From Amycolatopsis nalaikhensis (lineage in GTDB: Bacteria; Actinomycetota; Actinomycetes; Mycobacteriales; Pseudonocardiaceae): DNA of 64,000 bases. The position numbers and the translations under genes were made by a program. The stretch spans positions 2,549,501 to 2,613,500 of the forward strand of contig NZ_CP127173.1 of the NCBI RefSeq assembly GCF_030264295.1, given 5' to 3'. The notes under the pieces are model-generated. The model made no database searches, had not been told where the DNA came from, and worked only from the letters and a program-made list of their open reading frames with translations. Below are positions 43,715-51,925 of the stretch, one piece after another (position 1 is the first letter of the stretch; each line of letters starts with the position of its first letter).

Positions 43715-44742
43715 CCCGGCACGCCCGTCTTCGCCGCGCCCGGCTTCGGGACGCCCGCGATCCACAGGCGGCCCGTCGCCGCGATGTTCGCCGCCATCGA
43801 CGGGTCCGCTTTCGGGAGGCGGAAGCCGACCACCGTTCCGTCGGCCAGCATCGTCAGGCCGCTCACCCGGGCCGCGCCGCCGCGGCGGCTCATCCGGACC
43901 GGGCCGTCCAGCACCGCCCGCAGCTCGGTCCAGTGCTCGGCCGGCAGCGGGCGGCCGTGGGCGAACGAGCGCAGCACGGCCGCCAGCGCGCTCAGCAGCG
44001 CGCCCGCCGCGAACGGCAAGGCGACCCACCCCACGGCCGGGAACTCGAGCCGGACCCACAGCGCGAAACCGGCCAGGACCAGCAGGAACGCCGCCGTCGC
44101 GCGCAGCTCGCGAGCGATCTGGCGGCGGTGCGCGCTCAGCACGGGATCGAGCCGCGGCGAACCGGACCAGGCCGGCGCGGCCACCGCCACGGCACCGGAC
44201 GGCGGCGCGTCGTGGATCCGGGCCCGGCGGACGCGCACCACGCCGGAGAAGCCGACGAACACCTTGGGACCCCGGCCCAGCAGCCACACCCGGCGGTGCC
44301 CGGCCACCAGCAACCGGTACGCCTCGTCGAGCCGGAGGCGCAGCCACCGGCCGTCCGGCAGGCGCACCCCGACCGTCCGCCCGGCCGCGACCAGCCCGTC
44401 GGCGGCGATGTCCACCTGCCGGAACGCTTCCCGCTTCAGCCGCGTCTCGGGCACCCTGGCGTACGCGTGGCAGAACCACCACACCTCGATCGCCCCGGCC
44501 AACGCGAGCGTGCCGAGCGGCAGGGCGACCCCCGCGCCGGTGACGCACTGGGCGATCCCGAACGCCAGGAACAACCAGGTCAGCGCCCGCCGGTCCCCCG
44601 CACCGCGGCCGATCCGGTCGAGGTACTCGCCGAAGATCGGCAGCGCGCCGGACGGCATCGCGGGGTCGAGCTCGAACGCGGGCACGCGTTCGGGTACCGG
44701 GACGATCTGCACGCTGGGCCCCCACCGTGTCGGCTGTGTCAC
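43681..44742 (-). CDS. Unrecognised membrane protein
   Basis: 353 aa from GTG-44742 (AAAGG just upstream; an ORF start at 44766 lacks one). Membrane pairs are near residues 50-90 and 230-275, with a soluble middle (VRLPDGRWLRLRLDEAYRLLVAGHRRVWLLG) and a soluble C-terminus ending GVPGYPVLGTVWLG. It lies divergent to the iron-boxed DUF2470 gene, with the box about 100 bp from its start. I recognise no family. Confidence 0.7.
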   Translation of the reverse strand: MTQPTRWGPSVQIVPVPERVPAFELDPAMPSGALPIFGEYLDRIGRGAGDRRALTWLFLAFGIAQCVTGAGVALPLGTLALAGAIEVWWFCHAYARVPETRLKREAFRQVDIAADGLVAAGRTVGVRLPDGRWLRLRLDEAYRLLVAGHRRVWLLGRGPKVFVGFSGVVRVRRARIHDAPPSGAVAVAAPAWSGSPRLDPVLSAHRRQIARELRATAAFLLVLAGFALWVRLEFPAVGWVALPFAAGALLSALAAVLRSFAHGRPLPAEHWTELRAVLDGPVRMSRRGGAARVSGLTMLADGTVVGFRLPKADPSMAANIAATGRLWIAGVPKPGAAKTGVPGYPVLGTVWLG

Positions 44743-44844
44743 TCGCCTTTTCGACGGATTGCACACCCGCGTTACCCGGTGCTCCGTTCAGCGGAGCGCC
44801 ACGTGACCCGCACCGCAAACGAGCGACTACCCACGCCGTCGGAT

Positions 44845-44863
44845 TCAGGTTAGGCTCACCTAA
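44845..44863 (+). promoter_or_regulatory. DtxR/IdeR-type iron box
   Basis: TCAGGTTAGGCTCACCTAA matches 17 of 19 bases of the IdeR consensus TTAGGTTAGGCTAACCTAA. It ends 14 bp before GTG-44878 and just before its ribosome site, the position for iron-dependent repression. Confidence 0.85.
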
Positions 44864-44877
44864 GTAGGAGGTGAGCC

Positions 44878-45672
44878 GTGACCGAGGCACCCGCATCCAT
44901 CCGCCGCCCGCCGGCGCCGAACCCCGCCGAGCGCGCCAAGACGATCGCGACCCGGGGCGGCCCCGCGTCGTTGCTGCCCACCCGCGAACGCACGGGCCTC
45001 GACAGCGAGCGCGTCGTCCCGGTCCTGCACCACGTGCACCACAGCGGCAGCGTCAGCGTGCTGCTGCCCGACGACCACCCGATGGTCCACGCGGCCAAGC
45101 AGACCCAGCGCGGCGAGCTGGCCGTGATGGTCGAACTCGCCGACCAGGCGCCGGTCGCCCTGCGCGAGCCGATCCGCGGGCTCCTTTGGATCACCGGCTG
45201 GCTGCGGCCGCTCTCGCCGGTTTCGGCCCGCGCGCGGGCGGTGGCGATCGCCGAGTCGCGGCCGGACGAACGGCTCCTCGACGTCGGCCACGGCGTCACG
45301 CTGCTGCGGCTCACCCCCGCGTCGCTCGTGCTCGCCGACGCCGAAGGCACGCACTCGCTGCGCCCGCACATGTTCAGCGCGGCGCCGCCCGACCCGTTCC
45401 ACGACTACGAGGCCCAATGGCTGCGGCACCTGGAGAGCGACCACTCCGACGTCGTCGAGCAGCTGGCCAAGCACCTGCCCGCCGAGCTGCGCGGCGGCCG
45501 GATCCGCCCGCTCGGGCTCGACCGGTTCGGGCTGCGGCTGCGCGTCGAGTCCGAGGCGGGCGACCACGACGTGCGGCTGGCGTTCTCGAAGTCCGTCGAC
45601 AGCCCGCCGCAGCTCGCGATGGAGCTGCGGCGGCTGGTCGGCTGCCCGTTCCTGCGGGGCGCGTCAGGCTAG
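44878..45672 (+). CDS. Iron-regulated DUF2470 / HugZ-like protein
   Basis: 264 aa. Residues about 40-155 resemble a split-barrel FMN-binding-like fold (VLHHVHHSGSVSVLLPDDHP), and the C-terminal part is DUF2470 (MFSAAPPDPFHDYEAQWLRHLESDHSDVVEQLAKHL). GTG-44878 has GGAGGTGA upstream. The family is linked to heme oxygenase-like or heme-utilisation functions. The IdeR box argues for expression in iron starvation. It probably corresponds to Rv3839, which I recall as IdeR-repressed and also a near neighbour of ferritin. It overlaps the convergent PPOX gene by 9 bp. Confidence 0.82.
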   Translation: MTEAPASIRRPPAPNPAERAKTIATRGGPASLLPTRERTGLDSERVVPVLHHVHHSGSVSVLLPDDHPMVHAAKQTQRGELAVMVELADQAPVALREPIRGLLWITGWLRPLSPVSARARAVAIAESRPDERLLDVGHGVTLLRLTPASLVLADAEGTHSLRPHMFSAAPPDPFHDYEAQWLRHLESDHSDVVEQLAKHLPAELRGGRIRPLGLDRFGLRLRVESEAGDHDVRLAFSKSVDSPPQLAMELRRLVGCPFLRGASG

Positions 45673-46125
45673 TTCGGCGGGGAAGCCGCCCTTCGCGATC
45701 GGGCCCCAGCTCTCGATGGTGACCCGGATCAGGCTCTTGCCCTGCTTGACCATGGCTTCGCGGTATTCGTCCCAGTCCGGGTGTTCGCCGGAAATGCTGC
45801 GGAAGTACTCCACGAGCGGCTCGACCGAATCCGGGATGTCGAGCACCTCGGCGGTGCCGTTGACCTGCACCCACTGGTCGTTCCACTCGTCCGAGAGGAC
45901 ACAGGCGGACACCTGGGCGTTCCGCTTGATGTTCACGACCTTGGCGCGCTTCGGGTAGGTCGAGACGACCAGCCTGCCCGCCGAGTCGACGCCGCAGGTC
46001 ACCGGCGACAGCTGCGGGCCGCCGTCGGCCTTCGTGGTCAGCAGGATCGCGCGGTGGCGGGTGGACAGGAACTCGACGAGTTCGGACCGGTCGACGGTTT
46101 CGTTGGTGGCGATGCTCCTCGGCAT
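45664..46125 (-). CDS. PPOX-class F420-dependent oxidoreductase-like protein
   Basis: 153 aa, a single split beta-barrel of the pyridoxamine-oxidase fold. The start MPRSIATNETVDRSELVEFL is followed by RHRAILLTTKADGGPQLSPV, then STYPKRAKVVNIKRN and ACVLSDEWNDQWVQVNGTAEV, the usual cofactor-binding segments of actinobacterial F420-type PPOX proteins. The choice of F420 over FMN is inferred from the family and host type. Confidence 0.85.
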   Translation of the reverse strand: MPRSIATNETVDRSELVEFLSTRHRAILLTTKADGGPQLSPVTCGVDSAGRLVVSTYPKRAKVVNIKRNAQVSACVLSDEWNDQWVQVNGTAEVLDIPDSVEPLVEYFRSISGEHPDWDEYREAMVKQGKSLIRVTIESWGPIAKGGFPAELA

Positions 46126-46147
46126 ACCCCGAAGGTAGCGTGCGGTC

Positions 46148-46960
46148 ATGACGTTCACCGCGCGATCGTGGCTGGCCCCGGCCCGCCCGGAGTTCCCCGG
46201 CGTGATCGAGGACCCGCGCGAGCGCCGGGCGGTCAAGCTCGAGCTGCTGATCGTCTTCGGGATCACGCTCGGGATGTCCGGCGTGCGCAGCCTGCTGTCC
46301 CTTGTGGACTCGCTGCTGCAGCCGGTGCCGCTCGCGCAGCAGCAGACGCAGCTCAACGTGCCGCAGGCCGCGGCGAGCCTGATCGACCTGCTCAAGCAGC
46401 TGTTGTCGGCGGCGCAGCTGGTCGGCTGGGGCGCGCTCGGGCTGTACCTGCTGTGGCGCGCGGGCATCAAGATCACCCAGGTCGGGCTGGACAAGCGGGC
46501 GCCGGGGCGGGACACCCTGCTGACCGTCGTGCTCGCCGCGCTGATCGGGATTCCCGGCCTGGCCCTGTACTTCGTCTCCTACCACCTCGGCTTCAGCCTG
46601 GCGGTGCAACCGTCCACTTTGGGCGATACGTGGTGGCGGCCGATTTCGCTGACGCTCTCGGCGTTCGGCAACGCCTTCGCCGAAGAGGTCCTCGTCATCG
46701 GCTACCTGCTGACGCGGCTGCGGCAGCTCGGCGTCCGGGAGAACACCGCCGTGTTCGGCGCCGCCGTGCTGCGCGGGTCCTACCACCTGTACCAGGGCTT
46801 CGGCGGGTTCGTCGGCAACTTCGTCATGGGACTGGTGTTCGGGCGGCTGTGGCAGAAGACCAACCGGCTGTGGCCGCTGGTCGCCGCGCACACGCTGTTC
46901 GACTTCGTGTCTTTCGTCGGATACTCGCTGCTCAAAGGTCACGTTTCCTGGTTGCCCTGA
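46148..46960 (+). CDS. CPBP-family intramembrane glutamic protease
   Basis: 270 aa, about seven helices. Catalytic motifs are [11 protein letters not shown] (EExxxR-type Glu pair), [12 protein letters not shown] (motif 2 His) and HTLFDFVSF (motif 3 His). These Abi/CPBP proteases act on membrane substrates. It is divergent from the PPOX gene and 14 bp upstream of arcA. The first Glu motif ends in GYL where the type II CAAX protease pattern is EExxxR. Confidence 0.85.
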   Translation: MTFTARSWLAPARPEFPGVIEDPRERRAVKLELLIVFGITLGMSGVRSLLSLVDSLLQPVPLAQQQTQLNVPQAAASLIDLLKQLLSAAQLVGWGALGLYLLWRAGIKITQVGLDKRAPGRDTLLTVVLAALIGIPGLALYFVSYHLGFSLAVQPSTLGDTWWRPISLTLSAFGNAFAEEVLVIGYLLTRLRQLGVRENTAVFGAAVLRGSYHLYQGFGGFVGNFVMGLVFGRLWQKTNRLWPLVAAHTLFDFVSFVGYSLLKGHVSWLP

Positions 46961-46973
46961 GTACGCTCGCTGG

Positions 46974-48188
46974 GTGATCGACGAAACGACACCTCCCCGG
47001 GTGGACAGCGAAGTCGGACCCCTGCGCGCGGTGCTGCTGCACCGGCCCGGCAACGAGCTCAAAAGGCTGACGCCCCGCAACAACGACCAGCTCCTGTTCG
47101 ACTCGATCCCGTGGGTCGACCGGGCCCAGGCCGAGCACGACGCGTTCGCCGAGGTGCTGCGCAGCCGCGGCGTCGACGTCCTGCTGCTCGCCGACGCGCT
47201 CCGGACGGCGCTGGAGGACGACCGCGCCCACGCGGCGGGCGTGCACGCGGCGGTCGACGACCGGCGGCTCGGCGGCGACCTCGCCGACTCGCTGCGGTCG
47301 CACCTGTCCGGCGTCGACGCGGCCGGGCTCGCCGAGGTGCTGATGGCCGGGATGACGTTCGAGGAGCTGCCGTCCGCCGAGGGCGCGTCGCTGGTGCGGA
47401 TGATGAACCACCCGCACGACTTCGCCGTCGACCCGCTGCCGAACCTGCTGTTCACCCGCGACTCGTCGGTGTGGATCGGCGACCGGGTGGCGGTTTCGTC
47501 GCTGAACATGCCCGCACGGCGCCGCGAAACGGCGGTGCTCGACCTGATCTACGCCTACCACCCGCAGTTCCGGCACGCGGCCCGCGCGTACGGCGCGCAC
47601 TCGGCGCCGATCGAAGGCGGCGACGTGATGCTGCTGGCGCCGGGCGTGCTCGCCATCGGCGTCGGCGAGCGGACGACGGCGGCGGGCGCGGAGTCGCTCG
47701 CGCGGTCGGTGTTCGCCGACGGCATCGCGCACACCGTGCTGGCGGTGCCCATCGAGCAGTCCCGCGCGACCATGCACCTGGACACCGTGTGCACGATGGT
47801 CGACGCCGACGCGGTGGTGATGTACCCGCTGGCGCGCGACTCGCTGACGGCGTTCACGCTGCGCCCGACCGGCGACGGCGGCGTCAAGGTGGCCGGGCCG
47901 GCGCCGTTCCTGGTGGCCGCGGCCGAGGCGATGGAAATCGACCGGCTGCGGGTCATCGACACCGGGCTCGACCCCGTGACGGCCGAGCGCGAGCAGTGGG
48001 ACGACGGGAACAACACCCTCGCCCTGGCGCCCGGCGTGGTCGTCGGGTACGAGCGGAACGTCGAGACGAACGAACGCCTGGAGGCGGCCGGCATCGAGGT
48101 GCTGCCGATCGCGGGCTCCGAACTGGGCTCGGGCCGCGGCGGACCGCGTTGCATGTCGTGCCCGATCCGCCGCGAACCGTTGCGATAA
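46974..48188 (+). CDS. arcA: Arginine deiminase
   Basis: 404 aa. Hydrolyses arginine to citrulline and ammonia. The start GTG-46974 gives [29 protein letters not shown], the family N-terminus. Active-site segments are [36 protein letters not shown] and C-terminal [11 protein letters not shown] with nucleophile C393. No arcB (ornithine transcarbamylase) or arcC (carbamate kinase) lies nearby. It would serve nitrogen supply or pH defence more than ATP generation. Confidence 0.95.
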   Translation: MIDETTPPRVDSEVGPLRAVLLHRPGNELKRLTPRNNDQLLFDSIPWVDRAQAEHDAFAEVLRSRGVDVLLLADALRTALEDDRAHAAGVHAAVDDRRLGGDLADSLRSHLSGVDAAGLAEVLMAGMTFEELPSAEGASLVRMMNHPHDFAVDPLPNLLFTRDSSVWIGDRVAVSSLNMPARRRETAVLDLIYAYHPQFRHAARAYGAHSAPIEGGDVMLLAPGVLAIGVGERTTAAGAESLARSVFADGIAHTVLAVPIEQSRATMHLDTVCTMVDADAVVMYPLARDSLTAFTLRPTGDGGVKVAGPAPFLVAAAEAMEIDRLRVIDTGLDPVTAEREQWDDGNNTLALAPGVVVGYERNVETNERLEAAGIEVLPIAGSELGSGRGGPRCMSCPIRREPLR

Positions 48189-48191
48189 ACG

Positions 48192-48239
48192 AAGTAAGCC
48201 TTCCCTAAATGTGCGCGACAATTTAGGGAAGGCTTACTT
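48192..48239 (+). promoter_or_regulatory. Perfect 19-bp inverted repeat built from iron-box-like sequence
   Basis: AAGTAAGCCTTCCCTAAAT (48192-48210) pairs exactly with ATTTAGGGAAGGCTTACTT (48221-48239) around a 10-nt loop. The right arm extended by AA reads TTAGGGAAGGCTTACTTAA, 15 of 19 matches to the IdeR consensus. It may act both as a double regulator site for ferritin and as the arcA terminator. Confidence 0.7.
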
Positions 48240-48257
48240 AAATAAGGTTCGTCTTCT

Positions 48258-48276
48258 TTAGGAATGGTAAGCCTAA
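48258..48276 (+). promoter_or_regulatory. Second iron-box-like site before ferritin
   Basis: TTAGGAATGGTAAGCCTAA has exact TTAGG and CCTAA ends and 13 of 19 matches to the IdeR consensus. It lies 62 bp before the ferritin ATG and 19 bp after the inverted repeat. Confidence 0.6.
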
Positions 48277-48337
48277 TAGGGGGGAGATCACCAGTCCCAA
48301 GTGGTCTTTCCGCCAATCTTGACCTATTCTGGTTCGC

Positions 48338-48893
48338 ATGGCCCTCACCAAGAAGAAAGAACCGCGCTCGAAGTTCTTCGAACTGCTGCAGGCGCAGATC
48401 CACAACGAGTTCAACGCGTCCCAGCAGTACATCGCGCTCGCGGTGTGGTTCGACGCCGAGGACCTGCCGCAGCTGGCGAAGCACTTCTACAAGCAGTCCG
48501 TCGAAGAGCGCAACCACGCGATGGCGCTCGTGCAGTACATGCTCGACCGCGACCACCACGTCGAGATCCCCGGCACCGGCGAGGTGCGCAACGACTTCTC
48601 CAGCGTCACCGAGCTCGATCGAGCTCGCGCTCGAGCAGGAGAAGGAGGTCGCCGCCGACATCTCCGCGCTGGCCAAGGCGGCCCGGGCCGAAGAGGACTA
48701 CATCAGCGAGCAGTTCACGCAGTGGTTCCTCAAGGAGCAGGTCGAAGAGATCTCCCAGATGAACACGCTGCTGAACGTCGTCAAGCGCGCGAACGGCAAC
48801 CTGTTCGAGGTCGAGAACCACCTGCACCGCGAGTCCGTCGGCGACGGCGGAACCGACTCGCAGATGCCGCCGGTGGCGGGCGGGGCGCTCTGA
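48338..48893 (+). CDS. Ferritin (BfrB-like), 1-nt frameshift
   Basis: Read as one frame plus a frame change at about 48615, this is a 184-aa ferritin. The first frame gives IHNEFNASQQYIALAVWFD and SVEERNHAMALVQYMLDRDHHVEIPG (ferroxidase Glu/His ligands). The second gives IELALEQEKEVAADISAL, EEDYISEQFTQWFLKEQVEE and HLHRESVG. Removing one T from GAGCTCGATC restores EPIELALEQEK. Stores iron as ferric oxide in a 24-mer shell. Tandem iron boxes upstream point to IdeR control, as for mycobacterial bfrB. Without the correction the protein would stop after helix B/C and be inactive. Confidence 0.85.
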
Positions 48894-48909
48894 CTTCCCA
48901 CCACGAGGG

Positions 48910-48951
48910 CGAAAACCCGGGCTCTCCCCCTGTGGACAGCCCGGGTTTTCG
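48910..48951. terminator. Bidirectional terminator hairpin
   Basis: CGAAAACCCGGGCT (48910-48923) pairs perfectly with AGCCCGGGTTTTCG (48938-48951) over a 14-nt loop. It lies between the convergent ferritin and sigma-partner genes; the A/T ends give a U-rich tract in both directions. Confidence 0.85.
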
Positions 48952-48966
48952 CGTTTCGCGCCGGGC

Positions 48967-49788
48967 TCAGCCCGCGCAGTCCTGGTCGACGCTCATCAGG
49001 CTCGTCCCGACGACCCCGCTCTCGTCGAGCCGGAAGTGGTATTCGGCGGCGCCGACGGGCGCGACCAAGCCGCCCGGCTCGTCCTTCGCGGCGGGGTAGG
49101 CGGCCAGCACCTCGGCCTTCGTGGACCCGCCGCCGATGCCCTCGGCGGTGTGCGCCAGCGCGTCCGGGGTGACGACAGTCAGCCCGACCGCCTTCGAAAT
49201 GACGACGGTCGCCGAGTCGGGGACGCCGCTGCCCGCGACTGTGTAGACGCTGCACGCCTCGCCGGCCTGGGTTTCGCTGAGGGTGACGGACTGGGCGGCC
49301 ACCTCGGCCGCGGTCATGCCGAGCTTGAGCCTGCCGAAGCCGTCCGCGGCGAGCAGCGGGCCGCTCGTCACCCGCGGCAGCGTCGACGACTGCCGGGAGG
49401 ACGACGGCCTGCCGGAAGTCGGCGGCGGTGCGGCCGGGGGCGAGGAAACCTGGATGTCCTGGGTGCCGGTCGGCCCGGGGGTCGACGGCTGGGGTGGCCT
49501 GCCGGGGGTGAGGTTCTCCGGCGGCTTGACGCTGAGCCCGGAGCCGTCGGCGGACATCACCGCGGTGCCGTCCTCGGTGTGGAGCCGGACCATGGTCAAC
49601 CCACCCGCGACGGCGACCACGGCGGCCGCGACGCCGGAAACGGCCTGCACGACGCGGCGACGGCGGTGCCGCCGTCGCGCGCCGGCGACGATGGCCGTGC
49701 CCGCGTCCGGCGGCGGCGGCAAGTCGAGCCGCTCGTCGGCGAACAGCTTGCGCAGGCGCTGCTCCAGTTCTTCCTCGGAGATGTTCAA
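48967..49788 (-). CDS. Membrane partner of the SigE-family sigma factor (anti-sigma-like)
   Basis: 273 aa from TTG-49788, overlapping the sigma stop by TTGA. Residues 1-45 are a cytoplasmic, acidic-then-basic segment (MNISEEELEQRLRKLF, RRRHRRRR). One transmembrane helix is at about 46-66, then a Pro/Ser/Thr linker and an outer domain of about 120 aa with two cysteines (GEACSVYT, DQDCAG) that may pair. The position suggests it restrains the sigma factor. No ZAS zinc motif (HxxxCxxC) is seen, so direct anti-sigma action is unproven. Confidence 0.7.
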   Translation of the reverse strand: MNISEEELEQRLRKLFADERLDLPPPPDAGTAIVAGARRRHRRRRVVQAVSGVAAAVVAVAGGLTMVRLHTEDGTAVMSADGSGLSVKPPENLTPGRPPQPSTPGPTGTQDIQVSSPPAAPPPTSGRPSSSRQSSTLPRVTSGPLLAADGFGRLKLGMTAAEVAAQSVTLSETQAGEACSVYTVAGSGVPDSATVVISKAVGLTVVTPDALAHTAEGIGGGSTKAEVLAAYPAAKDEPGGLVAPVGAAEYHFRLDESGVVGTSLMSVDQDCAG

Positions 49789-50435
49789 CCCGCGTCACTC
49801 CCTTCGCCATCGAGGTCGGCCGCGGTCAGTTTCGTCCGCAGCGACGCGATCGCCTTGCTGGCCTGGCTCTTGACGGTGCCCTGCGTGACGCCGAGGGCAC
49901 CGGCGATCTCCGCTTCCGAGAGACCTTCGTAGTAACGCAGCACCATCACGGCGCGTTGCCTCGGCGGCAACGTTCGTAACGCGCGCCACAGCGGCTCGTG
50001 CTCGAACGGGTCGGCGGGCACGTGCGGGCTGGTGTCCGGCAGGTCGGCGACCAGGTTCTCGCGGCGCGTGCGGCGCCACCGGCTGACGTGCGCGTTCGCC
50101 ATCGACCGGCGGACGTACGCGAGCGGGTCGCCGGTCTTGTCGTGCACGTGGGACCAGCGCGAACCGATCTTCTCCAGCACGGTCTGCACCAGGTCGGCGG
50201 CGTCGTGCGGGTTGCCGGTGAGGGCGTGGCCGTACCGCAGCAGCCCGGGCAGGGTGGCCCGCACGAAGTCGCCGAAGTCGGCCAGCTCAGCCGGCAAGGT
50301 CGCGGCCCTCCCTCGGCCTGCGCTGGTCACCCAGGGTTCTGCCCCGGTGAAGACGGGTGCCGCAGCGGTCACCGTATCGCCTCCCATCGGGGTCGGGTAG
50401 CCGGAAGCCGAGTCGCTTTCTCCCCCAACACGCAT
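49785..50435 (-). CDS. SigE-family ECF-type RNA polymerase sigma factor
   Basis: 216 aa from ATG-50435 (AGGGGG 7 nt upstream). Region 2 is LLRYGHALTGNPHDAADLVQTVLEKI...YVRRSMANAHVSRWRR. Region 4 is LPPRQRAVMVLRYYEGLSEAEIAGALGVTQGTVKSQASKA. An N-terminal extension of about 45 residues is longer than typical for the actinobacterial SigE family. It is co-translated with the membrane partner. Confidence 0.9.
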   Translation of the reverse strand: MRVGGESDSASGYPTPMGGDTVTAAAPVFTGAEPWVTSAGRGRAATLPAELADFGDFVRATLPGLLRYGHALTGNPHDAADLVQTVLEKIGSRWSHVHDKTGDPLAYVRRSMANAHVSRWRRTRRENLVADLPDTSPHVPADPFEHEPLWRALRTLPPRQRAVMVLRYYEGLSEAEIAGALGVTQGTVKSQASKAIASLRTKLTAADLDGEGSDAG

Positions 50436-50507
50436 CACAGCCCCCTCAGGTTGCCCGCGTTCCCGGCCGAGTTCGCGGAGACCCGGCCGGGCACTGATCT
50501 GCCCACG

Positions 50508-50861
50508 TCAGCGGTGGGCGAGGGAGTCGGGCAGCCGGAAGCCGCCGTCTCCCGTCTCGGTGAACGGGTGCACCCCGACGACCGCCGAACGCGGGATCGG
50601 GCCGTACACGTGCGGGAACCAGACACCGGCCGGGTGCGGCGGCGCGCCGTCCTCCCAGCGGACGGGCACGCCGACCTTCGCCGGGTCGATCTCGAGCAGC
50701 ACCAGGTCGGTGCGGCCCCGGTAGAGCGCGTTGGCAGGCAGGTGCGCCGTGCCGAAGTCGGAGCAGTGGATGAACCCGACGTCGTCCAGGGAGGGCGGCC
50801 GGTACGCGCCGTCTTCGCCCACTTCGGCCCAGTCGGCCGCCCCGCAGATGTGGAGTATCAC
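50508..50861 (-). CDS. DUF952 protein
   Basis: 117 aa from GTG-50861 (MILHICGAADWAEV, the family N-terminus; the frame opens earlier at 50912). It shows FIHCSDFGTAHLPANALYRGRTDLVLLEID and FPHVYGPIPRSAVVGV, characteristic of DUF952. It is a small soluble protein of unknown function. Confidence 0.88.
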   Translation of the reverse strand: MILHICGAADWAEVGEDGAYRPPSLDDVGFIHCSDFGTAHLPANALYRGRTDLVLLEIDPAKVGVPVRWEDGAPPHPAGVWFPHVYGPIPRSAVVGVHPFTETGDGGFRLPDSLAHR

Positions 50862-50990
50862 GCCGAGAATCGTCCCACCGCCGCGATCCGGCGGCGGTGT
50901 CTCGTGCGCCACAAAGTACCTGGTTGAACGCTCATCGAGCGGTTTCCAGCCGCCGGGACAAACCGGCGGTCCGGTGCTTTCCGACGAGGC

Positions 50991-51872
50991 TCAGCGCAGG
51001 GTGAGCTGACGGCCGATGAGCCCGTCCCGCGCGCGCCGTTCGGTGGCGTTCAGCGGCTCGTCGTCGAGCGACTTGAGGGCGGTTTCCAGGCGGGCGCCGA
51101 GGGCGTCCTTCGCGTCGGCCCACTCGCGGGCGTGGGCCTCGGTGTCGAGGTCCCACACCGGCACGAGGAGGCCGTGCGCCCGGAACGAGCCCGCGTAGCG
51201 CGAGCCCTCGCCGAGGCCGAGCTCCCCGGCCGCGGACAGCCGGGCCAGCGCCTGCAGCAGCAGGTTCTCGGGCTCCGGGCGGACCCAGCGCAGGTGGGCC
51301 TTCTCGCCGGCGAGGACCCAGTAGGCGCCCGAGCCGAGCCGCTCGGTCGGCATGATGGCGGCGTTGGCGCGCTCGAGTGACACGGCGACGTCCCCGGTGG
51401 CGTCGGCGTCCTCGGGCAGCCACCAGCCGAAGTCCTGGTGCAGGGTGACGTCGAGCTCGGCACCGGGGGCCAGCAGGTCCTGCAGCCGGGCGTGCTCATC
51501 GGCCGACGGCGGCGTGGTCGTGTCCGGCACCGCGAGGACGTCGCCCTCCTTGGCGTCGAGCAGCCACTTCAGCGAGCGGCCGAGGTCCCGGCTGATGTCG
51601 GAGGAGCGCGTCTGCACCTGCAGGCCGAGGTAGCGTTCGCCGTCCGAGCGGACGAACGCGGCCGCGGCCATCGGCAGCACGGTGCCGAGGGTGACGTCCC
51701 CGCCGTCGGCGAGGGTCAGCTTGGCCGTCGCGGACGGGACGAACTCGCGCAGCGCGATCAGCTCAGGCTCCGCGGCCAGGCCTTCGAACGGCTGGCCGAC
51801 GAAGACGTCGCGCACCTTCGGCTTGCGGTCCGACGCCTGCTTGGGACCCTTCTTGCGCGCGCCCTTGCCCAC
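50991..51872 (-). CDS. DUF5926 protein
   Basis: 293 aa, soluble. The start MGKGARKKGPKQASDRKPK is a basic leader, followed by VRDVFVGQPFEGLAAEPELIALREFVPSA, GWWLPEDADATGDVA and LRWVRPEPENLLLQALARL, the pattern of the actinobacterial DUF5926 family. A preprotein-translocase or ribosome-associated role is sometimes suggested by the basic leader, but nothing here shows it. Confidence 0.8.
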   Translation of the reverse strand: MGKGARKKGPKQASDRKPKVRDVFVGQPFEGLAAEPELIALREFVPSATAKLTLADGGDVTLGTVLPMAAAAFVRSDGERYLGLQVQTRSSDISRDLGRSLKWLLDAKEGDVLAVPDTTTPPSADEHARLQDLLAPGAELDVTLHQDFGWWLPEDADATGDVAVSLERANAAIMPTERLGSGAYWVLAGEKAHLRWVRPEPENLLLQALARLSAAGELGLGEGSRYAGSFRAHGLLVPVWDLDTEAHAREWADAKDALGARLETALKSLDDEPLNATERRARDGLIGRQLTLR

Positions 51873-51925
51873 TGCTGCCTCCTCTGGCTCGGCTTGAGAC
51901 GCTATCGAAGGGTTAGTCTCGCGAC

